From NCBI GenBank assembly GCA_964035015.1, contig CAXIUP010000106.1, positions 468,419 to 532,418 of the forward strand: a DNA stretch of 64,000 nucleotides. The letters run 5' to 3'. A program made the translations under genes and the position numbers. This document shows positions 20,838 to 30,329 of the stretch, one piece after another. The notes below the pieces were generated by a model. The model ran no database searches, had not been told where the DNA came from, and saw only the letters and a list, made by a program, of their open reading frames with translations. How positions within the stretch are numbered: position 1 is the stretch's first letter; each line of letters opens with the position of its first letter. Source of the stretch: Corallium rubrum (Eukaryota; Cnidaria; Anthozoa; Scleralcyonacea; Coralliidae).

Positions 20838-21520
20838 CGGTTCTGACTATCTCTGGTATGTAAACGTCTCGGTCACCCACGCGAGCCATCCAACCGTGAA
20901 ATCCGTTAGGGATCCCATTGAGGGTACCGACTACCTCCGACTCATCCGGACCGAAGTCTTCCCAATCGATGGTAATCACCTTAAGGGCTATCATCTCAGT
21001 CGTTTCTCTCATATACTTCTGTATCCACCCAAGGTAGTCCTTAGTTACACCAGCTTCACATTTCCGACCTCTCCTGAGCATTCGCTTGTAACAGGTGTCA
21101 ACTGAGGCTTCTAGGATTATTAGGGCATCAGGGGTAGGGAGTAGATTGTTTAGTGAGTGGAAGACCTGGGAATACTCAGAGAACTGTTTGTTTTGTTATC
21201 CACCCATTACGCCAACAGTTCTTAGTGAAAGTCAGACAGCTGTGATGTGTTCGCTCTATGATTACATTCTCCCCCTCATTGATTAACTCCAGAGCCCTCA
21301 GGTAGGCGTCGATTCTCTCACCGAGGAACCAGGTCTCCATCTCATACACCCAGGTCTTAGGGTCAGCATAAAACCTTTCTAGGTATGGATTGTCATCAAC
21401 TGGCTCTTCGATGAGACGGTAACCATTTCTTTTAGCGAATGGTTTAACAAACGTTGTCTTCCCCACACCAATGTTTCCATCTAGGGTGATCAGTCGGGCA
21501 CCGAACTTTGGGTTGGTCAT
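20785..21520 (-). pseudogene. Deoxyribonucleoside kinase (dNK family), frameshifted
   Basis: The ATG at 21520 opens MTNPKFGARLITLDGNIGVG with the P-loop GNIGVGKTT. EEPVDDNPYLERFYADP, an ERIDAYLRALEL helix and VIIERTHHS (the DRS/ERS-type motif) follow. After a frame change near 21170-21180 the minus strand continues with PDALIILEA and LRRGRKCEAGV, the lid region typical of the family. Such enzymes phosphorylate deoxynucleosides and would raise dNTP supply for polymerase-driven replication. This is the only minus-strand gene in the right arm, which suggests separate acquisition. Its start overlaps a 14-bp inverted repeat. The shift makes this copy non-functional. Confidence 0.82.
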
Positions 21521-21551
21521 TATACCCCAGGTACACGGGGGTATAATGACC
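21515..21551. promoter_or_regulatory. 14-bp perfect inverted repeat over the kinase start
   Basis: GGTCATTATACCCC at 21515-21528 is repeated in inverse at 21538-21551, with a 9-base loop. It contains the kinase start codon (minus strand, TATAATGACC) and lies 14 bases before the plus-strand ATG at 21565. It could be a divergent operator or promoter, or a remnant of insertion. Both arms carry the TATAATG word. Confidence 0.45.
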
Positions 21552-21564
21552 TTCCGTATTTTAT

Positions 21565-21897
21565 ATGAAGATTCCAAAGAGACTCAGACGACCCATACTG
21601 ATTATCTTCCACGCCCTCACAAGAGCTATCGGGGTGATGAGACATTGTGTTAGGAGAAACCGTAGGGGAGAGTACTACGTGACTGAATCTGTTGTTTATT
21701 GGCCGACAGTCCTAGACTCCCCACAGATCCCTACAGACTCCCCACAGACGACATCAGAGATCCCTACAGATGACCCCACAGATTCCCCACAGATGACCTC
21801 AGAGATTCCTACAGATTCCCTACAGACGACCTCAGAGATTCCTCCCGGTGACCTCACGGATTCCTCACAGACTCCTACAGACGACCCTACAGATTAA
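21565..21897 (+). CDS. Thr/Ser/Pro/Asp repeat protein of the Polinton
   Basis: The 110-codon frame starts MKIPKRLRRPILIIFHALTR, a basic and then hydrophobic segment that could be a signal or anchor. A stretch around GEYYVTESVVYWPTV follows, then imperfect repeats of the type DSPQTTSEIPTDDPT. The DNA repeats (CCCACAGA, CTACAGA and CTCAGAGAT units) run on past the stop to about 21930, so the length is likely variable between copies. The composition resembles mucin-like stalks. The start context is TTTATATGAAG. Function is unknown. Confidence 0.55.
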   Translation: MKIPKRLRRPILIIFHALTRAIGVMRHCVRRNRRGEYYVTESVVYWPTVLDSPQIPTDSPQTTSEIPTDDPTDSPQMTSEIPTDSLQTTSEIPPGDLTDSSQTPTDDPTD

Positions 21898-21950
21898 CTG
21901 ACAGACAACCTCACAGATTCCCTACAGATGGAATATAGGTTAGTGTGTAG

Positions 21951-22340
21951 ATGGCTGACGAAACATCTGAGAAAAGCCCGGAAGTCCCTAAGATAACATC
22001 AGTGGTCAAGACGGAAAGAGTTAAGGATCCGAAACGAGTGGCTGCTGGTAAACGACTGGCTCAGATATCGAAGGCAGCCAAGGAGAGGAAAGCCAGGGAG
22101 CGGTTGGTGGTTGACCTCGGGGTCGGTGGGGGCCGGTCAGCTTATTATGGTTACATAATTGGAACCGTTGGATTGGTTATCGGTGGGGCCTCACATTATT
22201 ACAGTATGAGACAGGAGAGAAGAGAGGTTCAGAGGCTGAAAACCGTTGATGAGGAGAGGGTAATGGAAGGAACTGTGGTAAAATCCGAGCCACAGAAGCC
22301 CGTCTGGACTTCCCCGGTTTTAGACAGTTTTGATGAATGA
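21951..22340 (+). CDS. Basic Polinton protein with a membrane segment
   Basis: The intact 129-codon frame has an acidic start (MADETSEKSPEVPK), a strongly basic helix (DPKRVAAGKRLAQISKAAKE), a membrane-like segment around GYIIGTVGLVIGGASHYY and a charged C-terminus. The basic PKRVAAGKRLA block is a type I associate with Polinton genes in other invertebrates. That is recollection, not a search. It could be a DNA-interacting membrane or virion protein. It stands in a row of small plus-strand genes with short gaps. Confidence 0.6.
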   Translation: MADETSEKSPEVPKITSVVKTERVKDPKRVAAGKRLAQISKAAKERKARERLVVDLGVGGGRSAYYGYIIGTVGLVIGGASHYYSMRQERREVQRLKTVDEERVMEGTVVKSEPQKPVWTSPVLDSFDE

Positions 22341-22356
22341 AATATGTAGTAGTATA

Positions 22357-22596
22357 ATGTCAACCACCGACTGGAAAGAACTGCTGAACGAGCTCTACGA
22401 CGCTCTCCTGATTACAAGTGAAGCTGTGGCGATTTCCATGACCTCGAAGAAGATATTGAGGGAACCTTTGGGTACCCCTGAGTCGGTGAAGGTACCGTCA
22501 AGCTGGCCTCTAGCTGTTGGAATCAGCACAGTTGGGATTAAGTATGCCCAGTCAAAAGGGTACCTACCGGTTGACCCTTTTTCAAAACCTAAGTAG
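22357..22596 (+). CDS. Small Polinton protein, 79 residues
   Basis: The ATG at 22357 lies in a TAGTATAATGTC context and is preferred to upstream possibilities. The product starts MSTTDWKELLNELYDALLIT and has a moderately hydrophobic C-terminal part (WPLAVGISTVGIKYAQ). The frame is intact. I do not recognise a family. Its position between the basic membrane protein and the nuclease suggests expression with them. Confidence 0.5.
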   Translation: MSTTDWKELLNELYDALLITSEAVAISMTSKKILREPLGTPESVKVPSSWPLAVGISTVGIKYAQSKGYLPVDPFSKPK

Positions 22597-22626
22597 CCTA
22601 AGAATGTCTCATACTTGGTGGTTATT

Positions 22627-23011
22627 ATGAACACTGAGACATACCGGTTGCCCCCTATCTAGGGGGGAGAGAGATGTACAGAATGCCCTACGCGCTAATG
22701 GGGTTGAGGCGGTTAGGGAGAAGACTTTTGAGGGGTTAGTGGGGTTGGGTGGTGGTCTGCTGAGGTATGACTTCGCGATACCTCTTAGTGATGGCGTTTT
22801 CATACTGATTGAGTATGATGGTGAACAACATTTTCACCCTTCCACATGGTCGGGTGAGATAACCCAGGAAGAGGCAGAGAGACGCTTTAGGGTACAGAAG
22901 ATACATGATCGGATGAAGGCTAAGTATGCCGAGGATAATGGTCATGAGCTACTCAGAATTCCATTTTGGCATAGGTCTATTATCCATTCTATTATCACAG
23001 ATTTTTTATAG
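22627..23011 (+). pseudogene. PD-(D/E)XK-type endonuclease, N-terminal frameshift
   Basis: The core reads LLRYDFAIPL, ILIEYDGEQHFHPSTW, then an acidic helix, VQKIHDRMKAKYAEDNG and HELLRIPFW. The order D...E-x-D-G-x-Q-H...K...LLRIP is that of small restriction-like nucleases (PD-(D/E)XK superfamily, VSR- or DUF2726-like) found in large DNA viruses and phages. The ATG at 22627 is followed by a stop in a C/G-run region near 22660; the domain continues in another frame, so the start is broken. A nuclease could act in genome processing or recombination during replication. The specific role is unknown. Confidence 0.6.
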
Positions 23012-23051
23012 TGCTACAGTGGTGTGGGATTTATCTCTAGTTATAATATAT

Positions 23052-23471
23052 ATGGCTGGTGTAGTTGCTGGTGGACTGTTTAACGCCTTGGCCTTCGTGG
23101 GCGCTGGGTTCCTGTTTTCAAAGTTAAATCATACCGGATATGAAGCTGAAATTAAGAGACACAATCACGCCCTTGAGCAGCTGGCTAAAGCAAAGGAGAA
23201 ATGGTATGAAAGCGAGGTGGTTAGGAAGGATAGGATACAGAGGTTGAGACAACAGTTGTCTGACGCCAACGCTGACATCAACACAACGGACCACGCTCTG
23301 GATCTGTTGAAGGATAGGTTAAGACAGGTTGAGCCTGTTAGGTTGTCCCAGCCAAAGCCTGAGTTGTCTGACTATTACAAACCATCGGGTGAGATGAAAG
23401 AGTATCAGACCTTGTTTATCGGATCTGTTGGTCTGGTTGGTGGGTATCTGATGTCTAGGTTTGTTTTGTAG
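23052..23471 (+). CDS. Polinton membrane/coiled-coil protein
   Basis: The start is set at the ATG at 23052 in a TATATATGGC context. The frame is open further upstream, but that part overlaps the nuclease. The protein has an N-terminal hydrophobic segment (MAGVVAGGLFNALAFVGAGF), a long coiled coil (KRHNHALEQLAKAKEKWYES through the DHALDLLKDRLRQ region), and a C-terminal hydrophobic anchor (LFIGSVGLVGGYLMSRF). This TM-coil-TM layout with the KRHNxALE block recurs in Polintons, from general familiarity. The frame is intact, 139 residues. Function is unknown. Confidence 0.65.
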   Translation: MAGVVAGGLFNALAFVGAGFLFSKLNHTGYEAEIKRHNHALEQLAKAKEKWYESEVVRKDRIQRLRQQLSDANADINTTDHALDLLKDRLRQVEPVRLSQPKPELSDYYKPSGEMKEYQTLFIGSVGLVGGYLMSRFVL

Positions 23472-23503
23472 GGGTTAAGGGGATTTGTTAGGGTTTAGTT
23501 ATA

Positions 23504-24087
23504 ATGTCTGTTTCCTGGTCGGAGTTACCAAAAGGACTGAAGGGTTTACCATCTTCAAGCGTTGAATGTGTCTGTAAACAGATGAAGCTTAAGTTAACAG
23601 ATCTGACCAATCACCCACTCGGTAGTACGAAGGTGTGTGTGAGGGTTGTTCCAGGTTCCGTGTACAGGTAAGCACTGAGATGTTCTCCTGTCCAGGGTGT
23701 GGTGACACAGAATATGGGTATGTTGTCGGGAAATATCAGGCGGTTGTTGGTCCCAAACATCCTGGGCACTCGAGAAATCGCTGGATGAGGAAAAAACTCA
23801 CTAAAGTTGTTAAGGAACAGTTTGCTGACACTATTTTAGCCGACTTCCCCAAGGTTCTCTACGTGATGGACAGGAAGGGTTTAATAAAAGGTCGTCACGT
23901 ATCCAGATATAACTATTACATCATCAGATTGCGTTCAAGAAGAGGGATTGAGTTACTGGGTAACCTAAGGGATCTTAAGAAGGGGAAAACGAAGGACCTG
24001 TTTGATAACAATCTGTTCGGGGTTGTGTATAAGGAACTTGGTTGGGGGCAGACTTCGGCCAAGTTCTACACCGAGTGGTTGGGATGA
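23504..24087 (+). pseudogene. Zinc-ribbon protein of the Polinton, shift in GT run
   Basis: An ATG at 23504 (TTATAATGTC context) starts MSVSWSELPKGLKGLPSSSV with a Cys pair. The frame then changes at a GTGTGTGTGA run near 23631-23640. Downstream are CEGCSRF and CPGCGDTEYG, giving a CxxC...CxxC zinc ribbon, followed by a basic domain with NRWMRKKLTKVV and YYIIRLRSRRGIELLGNL. Dinucleotide slippage explains the shift. A DNA-binding or transcription role is suggested by the zinc ribbon alone. It ends 14 bases before the polymerase start. Confidence 0.55.
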
Positions 24088-24100
24088 CACCTAACGGAAT

Positions 24101-27100
24101 ATGATCCCCCCTGTTATAACGAGGTCTAACCCCATCATGATCCACCAGGATGACGACTATTCTGACGAAGACCTCCGTCTCCACGAGAGGTTGATTGGTT
24201 ATGACATAAATCAGTTAGACAGAGCCCTGAGGGGTAAAACCAAGTCGTTCAGTTGTGCTGTTGTGTCTCAGCACCCATTGGAACAGGTAAACACCCTCAG
24301 GAATGACGTGGTACGGTTACTACGTCGGGAGCTGGCTGAGATGAGGGGGTTGAAGTTCGCTGAAACGCTGGTTGTAACGCTTGAAAAGGAAGTGTCCGAC
24401 GGAACAACTTATAAGACGGCTCACTTCAACAGCCACATCAGGACTGTGATCAATGGTAATGAGATCGGTCAGGACGTTGACACCGCGAATGAGGAGGTGG
24501 TGGTTAGGATAGCCCGGTGGATAAGCGAGGGATCTGGCTGGACAGTAAACTCAGTCGACGGTCACTACATCAATCTGACTGTGTACAGTCCACTGGAAGG
24601 CTCGTCTTACATAGACCTCCCTAAGGAGTTAAGACATAGTCGGAAGGGGTTGATCAACGTTAAGAATAATGATGATAAGTGTTTTATGTGGTGTCATCTG
24701 GCTCATAAGTTTCCCGTCTCAAAAAACCCACAGAGGGTATCTAAGTACAGAGACCACATTGACGACCTGAACTATAATGGAATCAGCTTTCCAGTGAGTC
24801 AGAAACAGTACAACCGGGTGGAAAAACAAAACGAGATACGTATCAACGTCTTCGGTTATGAAGACGGGTTAACCTTTCCGGTTTATGTATCAAAGGAGAA
24901 ATTCACCGACCTTATGAACCTCCTGATTATAACCAACGGGAACAACAAACATTACGCCCTCATCAGGGACTTTGATAGATTCATGTATAACAAAACAAAA
25001 CACAGGGAGAGAAAACACTACTGTGTTTACTGTCTTCAATGTTTCAGCTCAACAGAGGTCCTGGATAGGCATAAGGCTGTGTGTATCAGTGTCAATGGTA
25101 AACAAGCCGTCAGGATGCCTGAAGAGGGTAAGAACGTGCTAAAGTACAGTAATTTCCACAAACAGCTAAATGTTCCGTTTGTTGTATACGCTGACTTCGA
25201 GGCGATCACGGAAAAGGTCGACCGACCGGAGGTGTTAGCCTCAGACCAAGAGGAGAAAGAGAAAAAACCGTACATGGAGAGATACCAAAAACATACTGAT
25301 TGTGGTTATGGGTATAAGGTTGTCTGTTGTTATGACGACAGATACAGCAAACCTGTTCAGGTGTATAGAGGTCCAGGTGCTGTCAACAAGTTCATCGGAA
25401 AGATGTTGGAAGAAGTGGAGTACTGTAAGAACACAAAAAAAGAACACTTCAACCAGGACATGGTTTTGAGTGATTCCGACAGGGTAGACTTTAGAGACGC
25501 TATAAAGTGTCACATCTGTGGTCGGGAGTACACAGCAGAGGACGTTAGGGTCCGGGATCACTGTCATGTAACAGGAAGGTACCGGGGATCAGCCCACCAG
25601 CTTTGTAACAGAAATCATAGACTAACTGATAAAATACCAGTCATCTTACACAACCTAAGGGGTTATGATACCCATCTCAACATGGAGGAGATCGGAAAGT
25701 TTGGGCAGGAGATTAACGTCATCCCAAACAATATGGAGAAGTATATGTCCTTCATGTTAGGAAAAAATCTTGTGTTTCTGGACAGTCTTCAGTTCATGAG
25801 TAGTTCCCTGGATAAGTTGGTTGGAAATCTCCCGGTTGACGCCTTCAGATACACAGCTGAGGAGTTTGGTGAAAGGTTGGACCTGATGAGGACGAAGGGT
25901 GTTTACCCCTATGACTACATGAACAGCTTCAGTCGGTTTGGGGAAATGGGGTTACCACCAAAGAGTGAGTTTTATAGCGTAATAAACGATGAGGAAATAT
26001 CAGATGGTGATTACCAACACGCTCAGAAGGGTCTGGACCTCGTTTGGAATGAGAACAATGGGAGACTACCATGATGTGTACCTGAAATCGGATGTTCTCC
26101 TGTTAGCTGACGTCTTTGAGAACTTTAGGAAAACTTGTGTTCAGTACTACAAGCTGGACCCCTGCCACTACTTCACCTCACCGGGGTTGGCCTGGGACGC
26201 TATGCTGAAAATGACTGGGGTTACATTGGAGCTAATGACTGACATCGACATGTTCCAGCTCATTGAAAAAGGAATGAGAGGTGGAGTCAGTTATATAGCC
26301 AACAGATATGGAAAAGCAAACAACCCATACATGAAGGGGTATGATGAAAACGAGTTTGTGAAGTATATAATGTATCTGGATGCCAACAATCTGTATGGTT
26401 GGGCCATGAGTCAGTGCCTCCCAACTGGTGAATTCAGGTGGATGAGTGAATCTAAGCTGAAAAACCTGGACTGGGAACTTCCGGAGGACGACAGCCAAAC
26501 TGGAATGATACTTGAGGTTGATCTTGAATATCCCTCTGAACTCCACAACCTACACAATGACTATCCGTTAGCCCCCGAAAAGATGGAAATACGGGAAGAT
26601 ATGTTGTCGGAGTATTGTTTTAAGATTAAGGAAAAGTTCGGCGTTAGCGTTGGTGGTGTTAGTAAGTTAGTAACTAATTTGATGGGGAAGGAAAGGTATG
26701 TCGTCCACTACAGAAACCTACAGCTGTACGTCAAGCTTGGGATGAGGGTGAAGAAAGTTCACCAGGTTTTGTTGTTCAATCAGTCCCCTTGGCTGAAGCA
26801 GTACATCGACTTCAACACGGTGCAGAGAACCGCCACCAGGAACGCCTTCGAAAAGGACTTCTTCAAGCTGATGAATAACAGCGTCTTCGGTAAGACGATG
26901 GAGAATTTGAGAAAGCGTTTAGACGTTCGGTTGGTCACCAGTGAAGAGAAGATGTTAAAACTGGTTTCCAAACCAACCTTCGTGTCCGCCAAAATATTCA
27001 ACGAAAACCTTGTTGCTGTTCACAAAATTAAGGAAGTCCTGACGCTGAACCGACCGGCTTATGCTGGTATGTGTATTCTGGATCTGTTGAAAACACTAAT

Positions 27101-27662
27101 GTACGACTTTCATTACAACTACATATTAGAGAAATATGGAAGCAGGGCTAAGTTGTTATTCACCGACATGGATAGTTTGACATATGAGATTGAAACAAAA
27201 GACATTTACAAAGACTTCTGGGCTGATAAAGATATCTTTGACAATTCGGACTGTCCAGAGAGCTCACTTTACTACAACAAGTCGAACAAAAAGGTTATTG
27301 GGAAGATGAAGGACGAAGCGGCTGGCGTTCCCATAACCGAATTCGTTGGTCTCAGCAGTAAAATGTATTCGTATTTAAAAGACAACGGAACAGGTGGCAA
27401 AACCGCGAAGGGAATTAAAAAGAGTGTTACTAAGAAACAAATCAAACATAAAAACTACAAAGACACACTATTTGGTAAGAAACAAGTGTTTCAAAAAATG
27501 AAAACCATCCGAAGCGTAAAACATAAGCTGGGTAGTTATGAAATTAATAAAATATCACTCTCATGCTTTGATGATAAGAGATACCTGCTGGAAGACGGGA
27601 TTAGTTCCTACGCATACGGACACAAGAATATTCCCACAAGTAGCCCCGAGCCTCCGCATTAG
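24101..27662 (+). pseudogene. Protein-primed-type family B DNA polymerase, one frameshift
   Basis: This is the replicative polymerase of the Polinton. In order it has a CVYCLQCF(x7)H finger, exonuclease I VVYADFEAI (near residue 363), a Cys/His HNH-like insertion KCHICGRE...RDHCHVTG, exonuclease II HNLRGYDTHL and exonuclease III YLKSDVLLLADVFE. The polymerase motifs follow: A, YLDANNLYGWAM (near 26371); B, KLMNNSVFGKTMEN (near 26869); and C, FTDMDSL (near 27160). Catalytic acids look intact. The frame changes once between about 26020 and 26075, just before exonuclease III, so it is a near-intact pseudogene of about 1,180 codons. The 4-6 kb fragment is a distant relative. Confidence 0.93.
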
Positions 27663-27689
27663 TTCCCCCAAACCTGACATGACAACGAA

Positions 27690-28068
27690 ACCAAAACCAC
27701 AACCAAAACCAAAACCAAAACTCTAATTTATGGGTTAAAAGATGATTGGCCGTCTCCCCTTGCCACCTGCACATAATGGAGTAATTTACATACGGTTGAG
27801 TGAACCACCTGCCCTAACCACATTTCCGTGGCGACCACCTGTAGGAGACCGGTTGTGTTTTTTATACTAAATCCAACAATATGAGGTGTTCTGAAAGGGG
27901 AGAAATCTTCTGTACTTTTTAAAACCCATTTTTCGGTCTGCTTATACTTTGAAAAATGGAAAAAAGAGTTCACCCTTTCAAACGACCTTTCCCGCTGAAT
28001 CCCAACATTCTGAGGCTGTTTTTGGCAAAATAAAAAAGTGTGCCCATACCCCCAAGTCCTATACTACT
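27690..28068 (-). repeat. Right terminal inverted repeat of the Polinton
   Basis: It is the inverse of 12634-13012 and ends ...CCTATACTACT. Its inner edge is a CCAAAA tandem tract starting near 27690, 28 bases after the polymerase stop. Confidence 0.92.
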
Positions 28069-28074
28069 TTGCCT
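28069..28074. repeat. Target site duplication, right copy (TTGCCT)
   Basis: It matches TTTCCT at 12628-12633 at five of six positions and lies directly outside the right terminal repeat. Confidence 0.82.
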
Positions 28075-29618
28075 GAAGCGTGGAAAGTGGCTCGTGTTTC
28101 ACCTGTTCCTAAAGTCGACTCTCCCTTCGAATTTGACGACTATCGACCTATAGCCATTCTTCCAGCCCTTTCCAAAGTTTACGAAAAACTGGTTTTAAGT
28201 CAACTCCTAAGCTACATTGAGCATCATAGACTTCTAAATAGTAACATTACCAGCTATCGTAAGGGACACTCGACAACCACCGTACTTTTACGCATCAAAG
28301 ATGATATCGTAAAAGCGATGAAAAAGGGGAGTAACACTGATCGTGTTTGCTGACTTTGCCAGAGCTTTCGACACGGTTGACCATTCCGTTATAATTCGGA
28401 AACTCCACGCTATTGGTATGTCCAGAGCAACTCTGAAGTGGATTGTGAATTATCTGTCTTCAAGGAGACAGTTTGTCCAAATCAATGATAAAAAATCTGA
28501 AGTTGCAGAAGTGGCATTTTAGGGCCCTTTTTGTTCAACCTATATGTTAACGATATGTAGGACGATTTACAAGAAGGCTCTACTTGCTTTCAGTATGCTG
28601 ATGACACCACAGTGTACCGTCACAGTTTCCCAAAACATTTGGACGACTGTGTAAAGAAGATAAATGAAAGCCTGCTCAGCACTGAGACATGGGCAACGAA
28701 TAATAACATGTTGCTGAATGAGAAGAAAACAAAGCAGATGATCATTACCACCCCCCAAATGTCCAAAACGCATAGTCTCGGCAACCTCATACCACCAAAT
28801 GTTATAAAGAACAGAACGTTAGACAGAGTTGGACCTTTTAAGTTGTTGGGCACATGGATAAGCAAAGACCTCAAATGGTCACACCATATTAATCAGGTTG
28901 TATCTTCGTGTTACGAAATACTTGCTACTTTACGAAGAATAAAGAATATGGCACCACAGAATATCAAGAAAAATCTGGTCCAAAGTTTAGTACTTTCAAA
29001 ATTAAATTTTAATGACATCGTGATATATCCTCTACCTGCCTTCCTTCAAAAGAAAGCACAACGTGTTCAAAATGGCGCCGCTAGTTTCGTTTTAAACCGC
29101 TTCTGCATTGGAGAACACACAACACAACGTTTTGAAAGAAACACACAAAGCCCTTTATAGTGAGTTATGGCCAGATTACCTACAGATTGTTAGGCACAAC
29201 CCTGCTAGAGAACTACGTTCGAGCAGAGCACCGTTACTGCAAATTCCCCTAATTAAAAGAACTTTCCAAGACAGTGCGGCAAACTTATTTAACGCGATGC
29301 CAGCTGAAATAAGAACATGTGACGACTTTAACATTTTTAAAAGGGAATGTTTTATAATATTGCGTGCTAGAGCTGAGGAACGTATCGCTCTGAAGTAGTG
29401 ATAAGACCGCAACTATGACTACGCAGACTTTGATATTTTTATACATTTTTAATATTTAAACTATATTCTTTTATTTAATTGCATGAACGCATTAGATTTC
29501 AATATAACTAATATGTATAGTCAATAGATTTAAGTAGTTTAAAATTTTAACTTTTGCAGATGTAAAGCTACACTGTAGAGAGACTGCAAAATAAATCATT
29601 ATTATTATTATTATTATG
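28075..29618 (+). mobile_element. 3' part of the Jockey/CR1-like LINE (RT and tail)
   Basis: This half continues the reverse transcriptase from 12633: EAWKVARVSPVPK, FDDYRPIAILPALSKVYE, a shift near 28345, GPFLFNLYVNDM, and the catalytic box FQYADDTTVYR near 28590. The thumb and C-terminal part (GTWISKDLKWSHHINQV) runs to about 29398. Shifts and in-frame stops (near 28345, 28515 and 28557) make it inactive. The 3' end is an (ATT)n tract at about 29596-29618, followed at once by minus-strand MULE coding sequence. Confidence 0.85.
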
Positions 29619-29892
29619 TTGTCAACATCTTTTTTTCCAGTTAAGTGATATCTGGTAAACTCTTCTGCTTCGTTGATAGCATTCTCCCGTATGTCCCCCA
29701 GTATCCTGTCTCTGGTTACACCTTGCTGCAGCAGGGCAGCTATCTTTTCGCGCTTTCCTTTTGGCAACCATGTGTGTTGCAGTTCTTTTTTGTGCCCGCA
29801 ATGGGTGTAGCAAACTTGAACTGACACTTTTCCGGTTTCACCAACTACACACTTAATGGCCGACATGCAGTTATTTTGCAGTTTACAGGTTC
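29619..29892 (-). pseudogene. N-terminal exon of the interrupted MULE gene
   Basis: The minus strand reads CMSAIKCVVGETGKVSVQV, then CYTHCGHKKELQHTWLPKGK, IAALLQQGVTRDRILGDIRE and HLTGKKDVDNI. This is the usual N-terminal domain ahead of MULE transposases. The frame ends exactly at the LINE tail. At 11217 the next MULE residues, FGVSQVQRHSND, continue the protein in frame, so the LINE inserted into this exon. An acceptor (TTCTTAAG) precedes 29892. Confidence 0.72.
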
Positions 29893-29913
29893 CTTAAGAA
29901 AAAAAAATTATTT

Positions 29914-30100
29914 AACAAATAAAACATAAAGCTCCGTGCATATGTGCTCTTATAAAGGCACGTTTGACATCATTTGAACACGAAAGAAATTGAGTAGAGG
30001 CACGAGGTGATAGCCTTTACACTTCTTTCGTGTTTAAATGACGTCAAACGTACCTTTATAAGAGTACAATATGCACAGGAGCGGTATGTTTTATTTGTTT
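29914..30100. repeat. Foldback MITE in a MULE intron
   Basis: AACAAATAAAACATAAAGC...GTGCATA near the left end pairs with TATGCAC...ATGTTTTATTTGTT on the right. The inner arms TTATAAAGGCACGTTTGAC and GTCAAACGTACCTTTATAA flank TTTCGTG words. The long imperfect stem is typical of a MITE. Confidence 0.7.
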
Positions 30101-30329
30101 TATAAAATAAACAGTTGAAGCTCTCGTAATAAACATTTCTAATTTTGCAGCAAGTGTGAATCACACTCATCGGTCGAATAATGCGTCCGAATTTACTGCA
30201 TGTATATAATAATTTCCTTTAATGAATCAATGACTAATCTGATAATCACAATTATCCAATATTATCCAATACCCTGAGAGACTGGATCGGCAATTTAATT
30301 AATCTAGCTATACAAGTCATGTACTGTAC

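Larger units (their letters stand above)
12634..28068. mobile_element. Complete-length Polinton/Maverick element
   Basis: The element is 15,435 bp long. It has inverted terminal repeats that begin AGTAGTATAGG and a 6-bp target duplication. It encodes the diagnostic set: retroviral-like integrase, packaging ATPase, major capsid protein and a protein-primed-type family B polymerase. Genes on the left (13022-18456) are all minus strand. Those on the right (18476-27662) are plus strand, except the deoxynucleoside kinase. Polintons are self-synthesising transposons that also carry virion genes. This copy is inactive: capsid, ATPase, polymerase, kinase and several small genes have shifts or stops, and the integrase has lost catalytic residues. 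I found no recognisable adenovirus-type maturation protease. Confidence 0.95.
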
